Source: Pseudomonadales bacterium (lineage in GTDB: Bacteria; Pseudomonadota; Gammaproteobacteria; Pseudomonadales; Azotimanducaceae). From it: a DNA stretch of 64,000 nucleotides. The position numbers and the translations under genes are program-made. Each line of letters opens with the position of its first letter. Positions within the stretch are counted from its first letter, which is position 1. The notes under the pieces were generated by a model. It saw only the letters and a list, made by a program, of their open reading frames with translations, had not been told where the DNA came from and did not search any database. The stretch is taken from contig JAEPOO010000003.1 in NCBI GenBank assembly GCA_017642855.1, forward strand, positions 62,001 to 126,000, in the 5' to 3' direction. Shown piece after piece: positions 8,858-17,682 of the stretch.

Positions 8858-10591
8858 ATGAATCTCAAGAAACAACTCGACACCGAGTTCGAGCGCACAC
8901 TCACTGCGCTTGGGCATACTGACGCTCCGGCTGTTGTTAAACAAGCATCAAAGGCGGAGTTCGGCCATTATCAGGTCAACGGCATCATGGGCGCCGCCAA
9001 GAAGGCGCGGACTAATCCCCGCGAACTGGCTGAAAAGGTCGTGGAACAGGTGCAACAGGGGGACCTGAGCAACATCCTGACGATGGAAATCGCTGGACCC
9101 GGATTCATTAATCTCAGTCTCAATCAGGCGTTTCTGAGCGCGGAACTGGAAACCATGATTGGAGACGATCGACTCGGCGTCGCCACATCCCAGCCGGAAA
9201 AGATCCTCATTGATTACTCTTCGCCGAACCTCGCGAAAGAGATGCACATCGGCCACCTGCGATCCACTGCAATCGGTGACGCGGCCGTTCGCCTGTTGGA
9301 ATTTCTCGGCCATGATGTTGTACGTGCCAACCACGTTGGGGACTGGGGCGCTCAGTTTGGCAGTCTACTCGCTTACATGGATAAGCTGGATGCCGAAGGT
9401 GCGCAGCTGGCAACAGAACTTAAGGACCTTGAAATCTTCTACCAAAGTGCTTCCGCGCTGTTTAAATCAGACGAGGCCTTTGCTGCGACCGCAAGAGAAT
9501 TCGTCGTTAAGCTGCAATCAGGTGATGAGAAATGCCTCGATCTCTGGTCGAGATTCATCGAAGAATCGATCAAGCATTGCCAGGCAATCTATGACCTTCT
9601 GGACATTTCACTGACACCAGGTGACGTCAAAGCAGAAAGTGCTTACAACAATATGCTCGAGGGGACACTCTCCGAGCTTGACGAAAAAGGGTTGATCACC
9701 ATTTCCGAGGGGGCACGTTGTGTTTTCCTGGACGAGTTTGTTGGTAAAGATGGCGACCCGATTCCCGCCATTGTGCAGAAGTCAGATGGCGGCTACCCCT
9801 ATATGGCGACGGACATTGCTGCCGCCAAGTATCGAGGCCAGGATCTAAAAGTGAACCAGGCGCTCTACTTCGTAGATGGCAGACAAGCTTTGCACTTGAA
9901 TCAGCTGTACGCGATCGCAAGAAAAGCTGGATACATCACGGAAGAACAGAACTTTGTTCATGTGCCTTTCGGCACTATCCTGAATAAAGAAGGCCGTCCC
10001 TTTAAAACACGGGACGGTGGCGCAGTAAAACTTGCCGATGTCGCTGAAGAAGCGATCAACCGGGCTTTGACGCTGATTGGCGACAAAAATCCAGATCTGA
10101 CAAACGATGAAAAACAAAACATCGCACGCATCGTCGGTATTGGTGCCATTAAATATGCTGAACTCAGCAAAAACAGAACCACAGACTATATCTTCGACTG
10201 GGACACCATGCTGTCTTTCGAAGGTAACACTGCGCCTTATCTTCAGTACGCGTACACCCGTATTAAGAGCATCTTCCGAAGAGCAGACGTGGATCCGGCG
10301 AACCTGAAGCAGGCAATCATGTTGAACCAAACTGCAGAAGTTTCACTGGCGCTTAAGCTCCTTCAGTACCCTGAAACGCTCGAGTCGGTCACCGAGGATT
10401 ATCAGGCAAACATTCTCTGCAACTATCTGTTCGAACTTTCACAGTTATTCATGTCTTTCTACGAATCCTGTCCAGTATTAAAGGCTACGGACGAGATTCG
10501 CGACTCCAGGCTGCGACTCTGCGACTTGAGCGCTCGAACGCTACGACATGGGCTGGGTTTGCTGGGCATACAAACCGTGGAGCAGATGTGA
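8858..10591 (+). CDS. argS: arginyl-tRNA synthetase
   Basis: Class I synthetase charging tRNA-Arg. Its length of 577 residues equals that of the E. coli enzyme. The N-terminal Add1-like domain is followed by the HIGH motif, seen as MHIGHLRST near residues 128-136. The second signature is of the gammaproteobacterial ArgRS kind, without a canonical KMSKS lysine pair (GRPFKTRDGG instead), and the DALR anticodon-binding domain closes the protein. Its stop overlaps the folA start (GTGA), so the two are translationally coupled. Confidence 0.97.
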   Translation: MNLKKQLDTEFERTLTALGHTDAPAVVKQASKAEFGHYQVNGIMGAAKKARTNPRELAEKVVEQVQQGDLSNILTMEIAGPGFINLSLNQAFLSAELETMIGDDRLGVATSQPEKILIDYSSPNLAKEMHIGHLRSTAIGDAAVRLLEFLGHDVVRANHVGDWGAQFGSLLAYMDKLDAEGAQLATELKDLEIFYQSASALFKSDEAFAATAREFVVKLQSGDEKCLDLWSRFIEESIKHCQAIYDLLDISLTPGDVKAESAYNNMLEGTLSELDEKGLITISEGARCVFLDEFVGKDGDPIPAIVQKSDGGYPYMATDIAAAKYRGQDLKVNQALYFVDGRQALHLNQLYAIARKAGYITEEQNFVHVPFGTILNKEGRPFKTRDGGAVKLADVAEEAINRALTLIGDKNPDLTNDEKQNIARIVGIGAIKYAELSKNRTTDYIFDWDTMLSFEGNTAPYLQYAYTRIKSIFRRADVDPANLKQAIMLNQTAEVSLALKLLQYPETLESVTEDYQANILCNYLFELSQLFMSFYESCPVLKATDEIRDSRLRLCDLSARTLRHGLGLLGIQTVEQM

Positions 10592-11064
10592 AGCTCGCGC
10601 TGATCGCGGCCCAATCAGAAAACCGTGTCATCGGAAACGGTCCGGACATTCCCTGGAAGGTAAAAGGTGAGCAGGCCCTGTTCAAAAAGGTCACCATGGG
10701 TGGCGCGCTGATCATGGGTCGAAAAACTTTTGAATCTATCGGTCGACCGCTGCCCGATCGCGAAACCATCATCGTCACACGGAACCCGGAATACACAGCG
10801 GAGAACTGCCATACCGCAGACTCGATGGAGGTTGCGCTGGAACTCGCGGAGGGTCTGGACCGACCAACGTTCGTCGCTGGTGGCGGTGAACTCTATGCGC
10901 TGGCTCTGCCTTTCGCCGACACCCTTCACCTGACCACCATCCATACGCTGGCGGAAGGCGACGTGTACTTTCCCGAGTTGCCTGATAACTTCAAACTGGT
11001 CAGCGAAACAGGCTACAAATCTAACATTGACTATACTTACCGCGTTTACGAGCGCCGCTGCTAA
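10588..11064 (+). CDS. folA: dihydrofolate reductase
   Basis: NADPH-dependent reduction of dihydrofolate to tetrahydrofolate. At 158 residues it matches chromosomal DHFRs. The N-terminal strand ALIAAQSENRVIGN, the following Pro-Trp (DIPWKV), the MGRKTFESIGRPLP cofactor motif and GGGELY late in the chain are all present. It begins at GTG 10588, inside the argS stop. An operon with argS is unusual for enterobacteria but the overlap is unambiguous. Confidence 0.95.
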   Translation: MKLALIAAQSENRVIGNGPDIPWKVKGEQALFKKVTMGGALIMGRKTFESIGRPLPDRETIIVTRNPEYTAENCHTADSMEVALELAEGLDRPTFVAGGGELYALALPFADTLHLTTIHTLAEGDVYFPELPDNFKLVSETGYKSNIDYTYRVYERRC

Positions 11065-11084
11065 CCGAATCCCAAGGGGGAACC

Positions 11085-12026
11085 ATGGAATTTAGAAACC
11101 GCGTCACAGAAATGCTTGGCGTTGAGCTGCCGATCATCCAGGCCCCAATGGGATGGATAGCCAGATCAAAACTCGCGTCCGCCGTCAGTAATGCAGGTGG
11201 CATGGGCATCATCGAAACCTCTTCTGGTGAACTGGACACCATCAAGGATGAGATTCGAAAGATGAAAGATCTCACCGACAAACCTTTTGGCGTCAACATC
11301 GCACAGGCTTTTGTCAGGGATCCGAACATCGCGCAGTTTGTCATCGACCAGGGCGTCAAATTTGTCACAACTTCCGCTGGCAGCCCTACAAGATATACCG
11401 CTGACCTAAAGGCCGGCGGCCTCACGGTTTTTCACGTGGTACCGACTTTGGACGCGGCGCTGAAAGCAGTCGATGCCGGCGTGGATGGTCTGATTGTTGA
11501 GGGCGGTGAAGGTGGCGGATTCAAGAACCCCAATGACGTTGCCTCGATGGTGCTATTACCACTGGTCCGATCCAGAGTGGATGTACCCATTGTTGCCGCC
11601 GGCGGTTTTGTTGACGGCAAAACCATGGCTGCGGCTTTCTCTCTAGGCGCTGAAGGTATTCAGATGGGAACTCGCATGGTGTCTGCAGCTGAATCACCGG
11701 TTCACCAGAACTGGAAAGACGCCATTGTGGATGCGAAAGAAACCGGAACGGTTTTTCTCAATAAGTTTCACTCACCGGCACTTCGCGCACTCCGAACTGA
11801 TCGAACGAGCCGCCTGGAGCGTGATCCTGAAACCAACGCCATGGCTGAGTTCGGCGCTGCTCTTGATCTTTATTTCGGTGGAGATATGGAAGCAGCCATT
11901 CCACTGTCGGGTCAGGTCGCGGGGAGAATTGACAGTGTGAAGCCGGTTTCAGAGATTCTGGATGAAACCCGAGATGAATTTTTTGCGACGGTCAGTCACC
12001 TGACCCAAACCTACGGCGCTGACTGA
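11085..12026 (+). CDS. nitronate monooxygenase family protein
   Basis: An FMN-dependent TIM-barrel enzyme of the 2-nitropropane dioxygenase/NMO family, 313 residues. Typical blocks are PIIQAPMGWIA at the start, VSNAGGMGIIE, EGGEGGGF in the middle and VAAGGFVDGKT followed by GAEGIQMGTR for phosphate binding. NMO enzymes oxidise alkyl nitronates, but many relatives have other or unknown substrates. AAGGGGG just upstream of the ATG is a good ribosome binding site. The 3' end overlaps the convergent subtilase gene by 16 nt. Confidence 0.9.
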   Translation: MEFRNRVTEMLGVELPIIQAPMGWIARSKLASAVSNAGGMGIIETSSGELDTIKDEIRKMKDLTDKPFGVNIAQAFVRDPNIAQFVIDQGVKFVTTSAGSPTRYTADLKAGGLTVFHVVPTLDAALKAVDAGVDGLIVEGGEGGGFKNPNDVASMVLLPLVRSRVDVPIVAAGGFVDGKTMAAAFSLGAEGIQMGTRMVSAAESPVHQNWKDAIVDAKETGTVFLNKFHSPALRALRTDRTSRLERDPETNAMAEFGAALDLYFGGDMEAAIPLSGQVAGRIDSVKPVSEILDETRDEFFATVSHLTQTYGAD

Positions 12027-13273
12027 GCAATCGCCGGCATCGGACCACACTGCACCTGTGTCCCGGCAGTTTCGCGAAGTGCGGCACACATATCGACTAC
12101 CGCACGGTTACTGTCGTCTGATCGACTTGTGGTCTTGAGGTAATCACGAGCCTGATCCGCTGACAGACCAGGTTCTCGTTCTTTCATCAGCGCCACAATC
12201 CCAGAAACATAAGCGCTCGCAATAGAACTGCCTGACTTGAATCCATAGGTCGAGCCCGGAGCAGTCGTCAACATATCGGTGCCTGGCGCGCGCAGTGCCC
12301 AGCCTACATCTTCCAGCTCGCTGATGGCTGTGCCGACGGGAATAACTTCTGGCAGATTCGCTGGAAAAGACCCCTGTTCGCCTACAGATTCATCGACTGC
12401 TGCCACCAAAATCATGCCCTGCTCATAAGCTCGGTGCAATAATCTGGCGATAACACCGTCAGCAGGACCGGAAAGACTCAGGTTGAGAATATCCGGTTGC
12501 TGCACCAACACATCTCCCAGAGCCTTGATAATGGAAACCGAATCGCAGCTGGTGCGCCGGGTTGATGCTTCCTGATGGCAGGCTTTGAACACCATTAACT
12601 GGACATCTGGCGCGACGCCCACAATCCCCACATCGTTGTTGGCTGCTGATGCAATGATACCGGCAACAGCCGTTCCATGTTCATCCATGTCGAAGGCTTC
12701 CTGATCATGAGTCACCAGGTTTCGCGTATATACAATTCTATCCACCAGTTCGGGATGCTGGCGATCCACACCCGTATCAATGATGCCAACGGTGACATTC
12801 TTGCCCGTTGAGGACCGATGGATCGCATCGATGTGATCACCATTAACCGTCGCCTGAAGCTCGAAATAAGGATCGTTGTACGCCATCAACTTAAAGGGCT
12901 TGACGGTTTGCACGGACTCGACTCTCTGATCGCGGGAAAGTGCATTCACAACATCCTGCAATTCCTTCTCGGGACCGATATCCGCAACGACTGCCTCGAC
13001 ATTCAGCGTCTGAAGTGAAAACTGGGACACTTTAGTCAAGCCGTGAAACTTCAACACCGCCTGAATCAGGTTTTGTGAACCTGTCGACTGCCCTGTTGCA
13101 GCAAAACTTGAAGAGACCTGTGAGGGTGACCCTGCCGAATCCAGAGGTATCGTGAAAAGCACATTACGCGTGAAGGCTTCTTCCGGAGACAGCGCCTCGG
13201 GCTGACTGGCACACCCTGAGAGCAGGACTGCCAGAAACATCAGAAAGGACGCTTTAAGGGGTAAACGCTGCAT
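12011..13273 (-). CDS. subtilisin-like (S8) serine protease lipoprotein
   Basis: A predicted surface- or periplasm-anchored protease. From the ATG at 13273 there is a lipoprotein signal with lipobox LLSGC (Cys21), then an I9-like propeptide region (about 67-135) and the S8 catalytic domain: Asp166 in IDTG, His199 in DEHGTAV, Ser350 in GSSIASA. The oxyanion-hole position, usually Asn in AAGN, reads AAVD (Asp294). A longer frame reaches 13327 but lacks a leading signal. Its start lies inside the end of the anti-sigma gene (20-nt overlap), so sigma, anti-sigma and protease form one translationally coupled unit. A role in processing the anti-sigma factor or exported proteins is inference. Confidence 0.9.
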   Translation of the reverse strand: MQRLPLKASFLMFLAVLLSGCASQPEALSPEEAFTRNVLFTIPLDSAGSPSQVSSSFAATGQSTGSQNLIQAVLKFHGLTKVSQFSLQTLNVEAVVADIGPEKELQDVVNALSRDQRVESVQTVKPFKLMAYNDPYFELQATVNGDHIDAIHRSSTGKNVTVGIIDTGVDRQHPELVDRIVYTRNLVTHDQEAFDMDEHGTAVAGIIASAANNDVGIVGVAPDVQLMVFKACHQEASTRRTSCDSVSIIKALGDVLVQQPDILNLSLSGPADGVIARLLHRAYEQGMILVAAVDESVGEQGSFPANLPEVIPVGTAISELEDVGWALRAPGTDMLTTAPGSTYGFKSGSSIASAYVSGIVALMKEREPGLSADQARDYLKTTSRSDDSNRAVVDMCAALRETAGTQVQCGPMPAIAQSAP

Positions 13274-13886
13274 GTTTAACGCCTTCGATATCCTGAATAC
13301 GACGGAGGAACACCTCCTGACTGACATTACCGGGCACGTTCACTTCGAGCAGATAGACACCCTGCCGATCGGGCCCGCTGACAATATTGGATTCTGTTTC
13401 TATTAACGCCTGTCTCAGTGTTGCCGCGGGAATCGGGTCGACAAAACCGATTTGCATCTGCCGAGTGCTCCCCTGTCCCGGTGCGTCTGCTGTCAACGTT
13501 TGATATTCGAGCGGTTCGTCAGGATTTCCAACGAGTACCGCCATCCCAACAAGGAACATTGACAGTCCTGCGGCCATTGCCATAGAGACAAAGAAACGCT
13601 TCTGTCTTCGGTGATTGGTGGCAACCTCTTCAACGCTACGGCGGTTTCTTTCCGCCTCATCGATTCGCTTCATGGTTCGCTTCAAGGAAAACTCAACATC
13701 GCCGTCTACGACTTCACCTTCCCTGATCATCTTTTGCAGATCGATAAGACGGTCCCGCTCCAGTCGACAACCCTCACAGCCTGCCAGGTGTTTGAGCACC
13801 TGTTCCCGCTCTTTCTGATCCAGCGTGTCGTTCACAAACCACGGCAGCAAAGCGACTGTTTGCTCGTGTTGTTTCTTCCTATTCAA
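13254..13886 (-). CDS. zinc-finger anti-sigma factor with periplasmic C-terminal domain
   Basis: The likely membrane-bound inhibitor of the ECF sigma factor encoded just upstream. From the TTG at 13886 (210 residues) the cytoplasmic anti-sigma zinc motif is His33-x3-Cys37-x2-Cys40. A single membrane segment lies at about 97-118, and an outward C-terminal domain of about 65 residues follows. That domain (GFVDPIPAATLRQAL, then VSGPDRQGVYLLEV, ending near EGVKHAAF) has the rhythm of subtilase propeptides. The TTG codon overlaps the sigma stop (TTGAATAG), which decides the start; an upstream ATG at 13985 lies deep inside the sigma gene and is rejected. Confidence 0.85.
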   Translation of the reverse strand: MNRKKQHEQTVALLPWFVNDTLDQKEREQVLKHLAGCEGCRLERDRLIDLQKMIREGEVVDGDVEFSLKRTMKRIDEAERNRRSVEEVATNHRRQKRFFVSMAMAAGLSMFLVGMAVLVGNPDEPLEYQTLTADAPGQGSTRQMQIGFVDPIPAATLRQALIETESNIVSGPDRQGVYLLEVNVPGNVSQEVFLRRIQDIEGVKHAAFTP

Positions 13887-14529
13887 GGTTTTCGCTCTCC
13901 CCCAACGATAACATTCCACCTTCGTTCTCCCGAACGTTTCCAGGCTCTGCAACAGCCGCTTCAAGCGAAGGCAGAAGGCTCGCAAGTCTGCGACGAGCGT
14001 GAAACATTCTCGTCTTTACGGTATTCACTGGACAGCCCATGATATCCGCTATCTCCTGATAGGAGTAACCTGAAAAGTAAGTCAGCTCCACCACCGAGCG
14101 TTGATCCGGAGATATCTGGTCCAACCCGTTCTTCAACCATTGCTGCAAACCAATCCGATTGATCAGGTCAGATTCATCTGCCGCGTCATACTCATTCAAT
14201 GCGTCCGCATGCTGTTCCGGCATGGTTTTCAGTCGATCCAGCGCCTTGATACCCTTGAGATAAGCGATCCCGGTGACCCAGGTTGACACTCGTGAGCGCC
14301 CCTGGAACTGGGTCGCTTTCTCCCAGACCACAAACAAAGTATCCGAAACGACTTCCTCCACCAGTTCAGGTCTTCGTATGATGCGCATGAGGTATCGGGT
14401 TAACTGCGGGTGGAACTTGCGGTACAAAATCTCAAACGCCGCACGATCCTTAACCGCCACTTGTTGCAGCAGTTTCAGATTTTCCGCGTCTTCCGGACCG
14501 CGGCTTGTCGTCAGCTCATGAATCGACAT
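13879..14529 (-). CDS. ECF-type RNA polymerase sigma factor
   Basis: A sigma-70 group IV factor of 216 residues. Region 2 is seen from FEILYRKFHPQLTRYL to the promoter-melting segment FQGRSRVSTWVTGIA. Region 4 runs from ISPDQRSVVELTYFSGYSY through the helix-turn-helix EIADIMGCPVNTVKTR to MFHARRRL. It is the first gene of a sigma/anti-sigma/subtilase operon. A possible self-recognised promoter lies directly upstream. What signal releases it is unknown; the genes downstream suggest envelope proteolysis. Confidence 0.93.
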   Translation of the reverse strand: MSIHELTTSRGPEDAENLKLLQQVAVKDRAAFEILYRKFHPQLTRYLMRIIRRPELVEEVVSDTLFVVWEKATQFQGRSRVSTWVTGIAYLKGIKALDRLKTMPEQHADALNEYDAADESDLINRIGLQQWLKNGLDQISPDQRSVVELTYFSGYSYQEIADIMGCPVNTVKTRMFHARRRLASLLPSLEAAVAEPGNVRENEGGMLSLGESENLE

Positions 14530-14536
14530 ACAAAAA

Positions 14537-14565
14537 TTAGTCTGTCTTAGGGCACGAATGGTTCA
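14537..14565 (-). promoter_or_regulatory. possible ECF autoregulatory promoter
   Basis: Read on the minus strand, TGAACC (14560-14565) is followed after 17 nt by GACTAA (14537-14542). The GAAC-type -35 element at this spacing fits many ECF promoters. Transcription would begin at about the sigma ATG (14529), giving a leaderless or nearly leaderless mRNA. The evidence is only this pattern in a single place. Confidence 0.3.
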
Positions 14566-14609
14566 AAACTATTTGACCCTGCGGTCCGTGCTAGGATAAC
14601 GCCCGATTC

Positions 14610-15377
14610 ATGAATATACGAATACCAAGCCAGATACTGCTGTTTCTGCCGTTTTTCGCGCTCGCTGACTTCGAATCAGCGTCTCAGTCATATCAGAATC
14701 AGGACTACAGAGCCGCGTTCGAAGAGTTCTCAACGCTCGCTGAAGCGGGTGACGCGCGCTCCCAGACCGTGCTTGCCATCATGTACAAGTATGGTGAAAG
14801 CGTTCCTGTTGACGCCTCCAAAGCGTATGAATGGTACCTGAAAGCCGCTGAACAGGGCTATCCACCAGCCCAGTACAATGTTGGCGCCATGCTCGCCGAT
14901 GGCAATGGTGTTGATCCAGACCCCAAACAGGCATCTCAGTGGCTACAACGCGCCGCTGACGCCGGTTTCGAGAGGGCTCTCGATAAACTCGCTGAAATTC
15001 GCGGTGACGTGTATCTGGCATCACTGTCGAGCGAACCCATCCCCTGGTCTCAGAACTGGAATCTTCGCCTGCCCAATCAGATTCGCTTTGAAGAAACAGA
15101 CATCGTCGACACGTCCCTGCAGGTCTTCCGAATCCAGCTGGGCGCGATGGGCAGCATGGAATCCGCCCGAAATCTCTGGGGCCTGGTAGTGCAAAACAAC
15201 GAAAATCTGCTCAAGAATTACCAACCTATCTTCAGACCGGGAACTTCACAGGGCAAAGCCGTGTGGCGCGTACAGATCGGACCATTTTCCGACCAGCAGT
15301 CCGCCCAGCGCGTCTGCAACGTCTACCTGGAGCAGCCTGGCAGCCGCACAGGCTGTCTGGTGATTCAGACCGATTGA
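14610..15377 (+). CDS. Sel1-repeat and SPOR-domain exported protein
   Basis: A 255-residue protein that starts with a short signal peptide ending near FFALAD. Two to three Sel1-type repeats follow (about 40-125; blocks such as AEWYLKAAEQGYPPAQYNVG-like and ASQWLQRAADAGF). The C-terminus is a SPOR-type domain (about 175-250) with the usual 'R-I-Q-L-G-A' and 'W-R-V-Q-I-G-P-F-S' strands. SPOR domains bind denuded glycan strands at the division septum, so a periplasmic role in cell-wall dynamics is likely. It diverges from the sigma-factor operon. Confidence 0.88.
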   Translation: MNIRIPSQILLFLPFFALADFESASQSYQNQDYRAAFEEFSTLAEAGDARSQTVLAIMYKYGESVPVDASKAYEWYLKAAEQGYPPAQYNVGAMLADGNGVDPDPKQASQWLQRAADAGFERALDKLAEIRGDVYLASLSSEPIPWSQNWNLRLPNQIRFEETDIVDTSLQVFRIQLGAMGSMESARNLWGLVVQNNENLLKNYQPIFRPGTSQGKAVWRVQIGPFSDQQSAQRVCNVYLEQPGSRTGCLVIQTD

Positions 15378-15455
15378 TATTAACTCCACGTTAATAGAAC
15401 TTATTCACGCACTGCGCTTCCTGGGTCCTGTTTTCAATCGTCGGGGATCAGACCA

Positions 15456-16255
15456 GTGAGTCAAGCGGTACTCTGCGAACAAAATCCAAGGTTCCAGGAT
15501 CTGCTGAGATCCTGACGCAAGCTGCGAAAACTCAGCCAATGTGATCTGTCGGTATCCGCGGATATTTCACAGTGACATCTCAGTTTTCTCGAATCCGGAC
15601 GCTCATCCCCAAGCCGGGAAATGGTCATCAAGCGCTCAGCAAGCCTGGATATCCCGCGCCAGGAAAGAAACAGTCTTCTCGTGAGTGCTGGCTTCACGCT
15701 TGTCAATCAGGAGGCGCCATTGGATGGCGCCAATCTTGCTCAGGCCAGACACGCACTGGAGGTATGTTGAAACATCATGAACCTTATCCCTGCCTGGGCG
15801 TCGTGCGGAGCTGGAACCTGTTGATGAAGCACGAAGCAAAGCTGAAACTGTTCGCCCAGTTTATAGATCCCACTACCGTCTGGGCAAAAATCGATGACCC
15901 TGGTGAACAGAATTTGGTTCGTCTGGTGATGCATCCCGATGGATTGAAACCCGACATTAGCAACTGGTCAGGCTTTGTCAGTGATTTCGTTCGAGGACTC
16001 AAACAGGAGCTGCGTGCCACCCCCTGGACAAGCTGACAGACTACGCTGACGTTTGGTCCGACCGACACAACTACACCGTCCAAGCCTTGTCTCTCCATGG
16101 ACCTTCAATCGAAGGATTTCTCGATCAGCCTTTTCTTCATGGTCAGCACCTTTGGCAATCCACACGATGTGACTCTGCAGCAACTGAAGATCGAAGCGTT
16201 CTTACCTGCGGATGAAACCTCTGAAAAAACCATCAGAGAACTCTCGATGCATTAG
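15456..16255 (+). pseudogene. decayed XRE-family regulator with MmyB-type ligand-binding domain
   Basis: Read from GTG 15456 the frame gives a typical XRE helix-turn-helix (RKLRKLSQCDLSVSADISQ, HLSFLESGRSSPSREMV, then PRQERNSLLVSAGF), broken by TGA at 15513 and 15573, each at a position where the family has Trp or Arg. Near 15762 one base is missing. After it a second frame carries the MmyB domain (HHEPYPCLGVV, WNLLM, FAQFIDP, LVRLVMHPDGLKPDISNW). A further pair of shifts near 16018 and 16085 flanks LDKLTDYADVW. The frame then closes with FFMVSTFGNPHDVTLQQLKI and TAG at 16253. The largest intact frame (15572-16036) is only a fragment of this gene. Confidence 0.85.
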
Positions 16256-16264
16256 AATGCCGGT

Positions 16265-17158
16265 ATGCAAGCAGCTACCTGCCCTAACTGTAATACGGTC
16301 GTCGATGGTCCCTTCTGCTCGACATGCGGCCAGTCGCAAAAGAATCTGAACAAACAGATCTGGACGCTGACCGGCGAGTTGCTGGATGACGTTATACGCC
16401 TGGACTCACGGGTTGTGCAGACCCTGCGGGCACTGATGTTCAAACCAGGTTTTCTGACCCACGAATATTTTGAAGGCAGACGCGCCAGGTACAGTCCACC
16501 CATTCGCCTTTACCTGATCATCAGTTTTTTGTTCTTCGTGTTGATGCCAACCCTGACAGAAATCAACGAGGCGCTGAATCTATCAGACACAGACATTGAG
16601 GTGATCGAAGAGGATGACGATTCACTGGAAGACGAATTTGGTGACGATTTCTCCTCCATCAAGCTGGACTGGCTGACGGAAGAGAAGAACCAGGCGCTCG
16701 AGAAACGACTCGAGAAACAGCTTAGGAAAAGCGTTGCCCTGGCCAAGCAGGAACCCACGGAACTGTATCGCGAGCTGATGGACTATATGTCGGCAGTGAT
16801 GTTCTTCATGCTACCGCTGTTCGCCATATTCCTGAAGATCACCTATATCGGCAGCGGCGTTTATTACGCGGAACATCTGCTACTGGCCGTACACAACCAC
16901 TGTTTCATGTTTATCGCACTGATGTTATCCAGCGTACTGGATCTGATGGATCAAACACCGGTTGGCCTGGTGACGGAACCCATCGATTCTTTGCTGCTGC
17001 TCTGGATTCCCGTTTATATGTTCCTCAGTCTCAAGACGGTATTTGCTCAATCGACCGCGATTACGCTATTTAAATTCGTATTTTTGTGGCTATGTTATGC
17101 AGTACTTGTCAGCTTTGGACTTGCTGTCGCCCTGATCATCGGTCTGTTTACGCTATGA
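16265..17158 (+). CDS. DUF3667 membrane protein with N-terminal zinc ribbon
   Basis: A 297-residue protein. Two CxxC pairs at the N-terminus (CPNC and CSTCG, residues 6-23) form a zinc ribbon. The segment after it (LDDVIRLDSRVVQTLRALMFKPGFLTHEYFEGRR) is the conserved core of DUF3667, which then enters a membrane segment near SPPIRLYLIISFLFF. An acidic stretch (about 110-125) precedes four further hydrophobic segments. The biochemical role of the family is unknown. Its stop overlaps the start of the D,D-peptidase gene (ATGA). Confidence 0.85.
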   Translation: MQAATCPNCNTVVDGPFCSTCGQSQKNLNKQIWTLTGELLDDVIRLDSRVVQTLRALMFKPGFLTHEYFEGRRARYSPPIRLYLIISFLFFVLMPTLTEINEALNLSDTDIEVIEEDDDSLEDEFGDDFSSIKLDWLTEEKNQALEKRLEKQLRKSVALAKQEPTELYRELMDYMSAVMFFMLPLFAIFLKITYIGSGVYYAEHLLLAVHNHCFMFIALMLSSVLDLMDQTPVGLVTEPIDSLLLLWIPVYMFLSLKTVFAQSTAITLFKFVFLWLCYAVLVSFGLAVALIIGLFTL

Positions 17159-17679
17159 ATCGCGAGGATCTATCGAAAAAACTTCGTTCGCTCGGCATCA
17201 CCGAGGCAATGGAGGGCGCGTGCATCATGCCGGAATACGCGGAAGCAATGGACCTGGTGGACGCTGGCGAGGACATTTTCGGTCGACCACAAAAAATGAC
17301 AGCCGAAACTTATGCCGCCTGGAAGCAGATGCGGACTTCGGCGGCACAAGATAGTATCGAACTCAAGCTGGTATCAGCGCACCGCTCGGTGGACTATCAG
17401 TGTGATCTGATTCAAAAGAAAATCGAAGAAGGTCGGGACATCGAGGACATTCTTTGCGTCAATGCGATGCCAGGACATAGCGAACACCACACCGGCAGAG
17501 CCTTGGATCTACATGCTGGCGATGACACTCCTCTCGAAGAAAGTTTCGAAAACCATCCCGCGTTTGACTGGCTGTCGACACATGCCGCCAGTTTTGGTTT
17601 TCGCATGAGTTATCCGAAAGACAACACCGCCGGTATCGACTACGAACCCTGGCACTGGTGCTTTCATCCTGAGACTTGA
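17155..17679 (+). CDS. VanY-type (M15B) D-alanyl-D-alanine carboxypeptidase family protein
   Basis: A zinc peptidase of about 174 residues. The metal-site motifs are SAHRSVDYQ, then PGHSEHHTGRALDLH (the His-x6-Asp zinc ligands) and EPWHWCFHP near the C-terminus, with the second zinc-ligand His and adjacent conserved residues. I place the start at ATG 17155, which overlaps the stop of the DUF3667 gene by 4 nt; a longer frame from 17086 would run inside that gene. No signal peptide is visible from this start, so either export is unconventional or it acts on cytoplasmic wall fragments, which is odd for the family. Confidence 0.9.
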   Translation: MNREDLSKKLRSLGITEAMEGACIMPEYAEAMDLVDAGEDIFGRPQKMTAETYAAWKQMRTSAAQDSIELKLVSAHRSVDYQCDLIQKKIEEGRDIEDILCVNAMPGHSEHHTGRALDLHAGDDTPLEESFENHPAFDWLSTHAASFGFRMSYPKDNTAGIDYEPWHWCFHPET

Positions 17680-17682
17680 CGG

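Noticed and set aside
13274..13327. Longer N-terminus for the subtilase lipoprotein
   Set aside because: The extra 18 residues would stand ahead of a perfect lipoprotein signal and would extend the overlap with the anti-sigma gene.
15572..16036. A 154-codon open frame that could be called a hypothetical protein
   Set aside because: Its second half is the MmyB domain of the decayed XRE regulator and its first half is the out-of-frame shadow of the helix-turn-helix part; it has no start of its own that makes sense.
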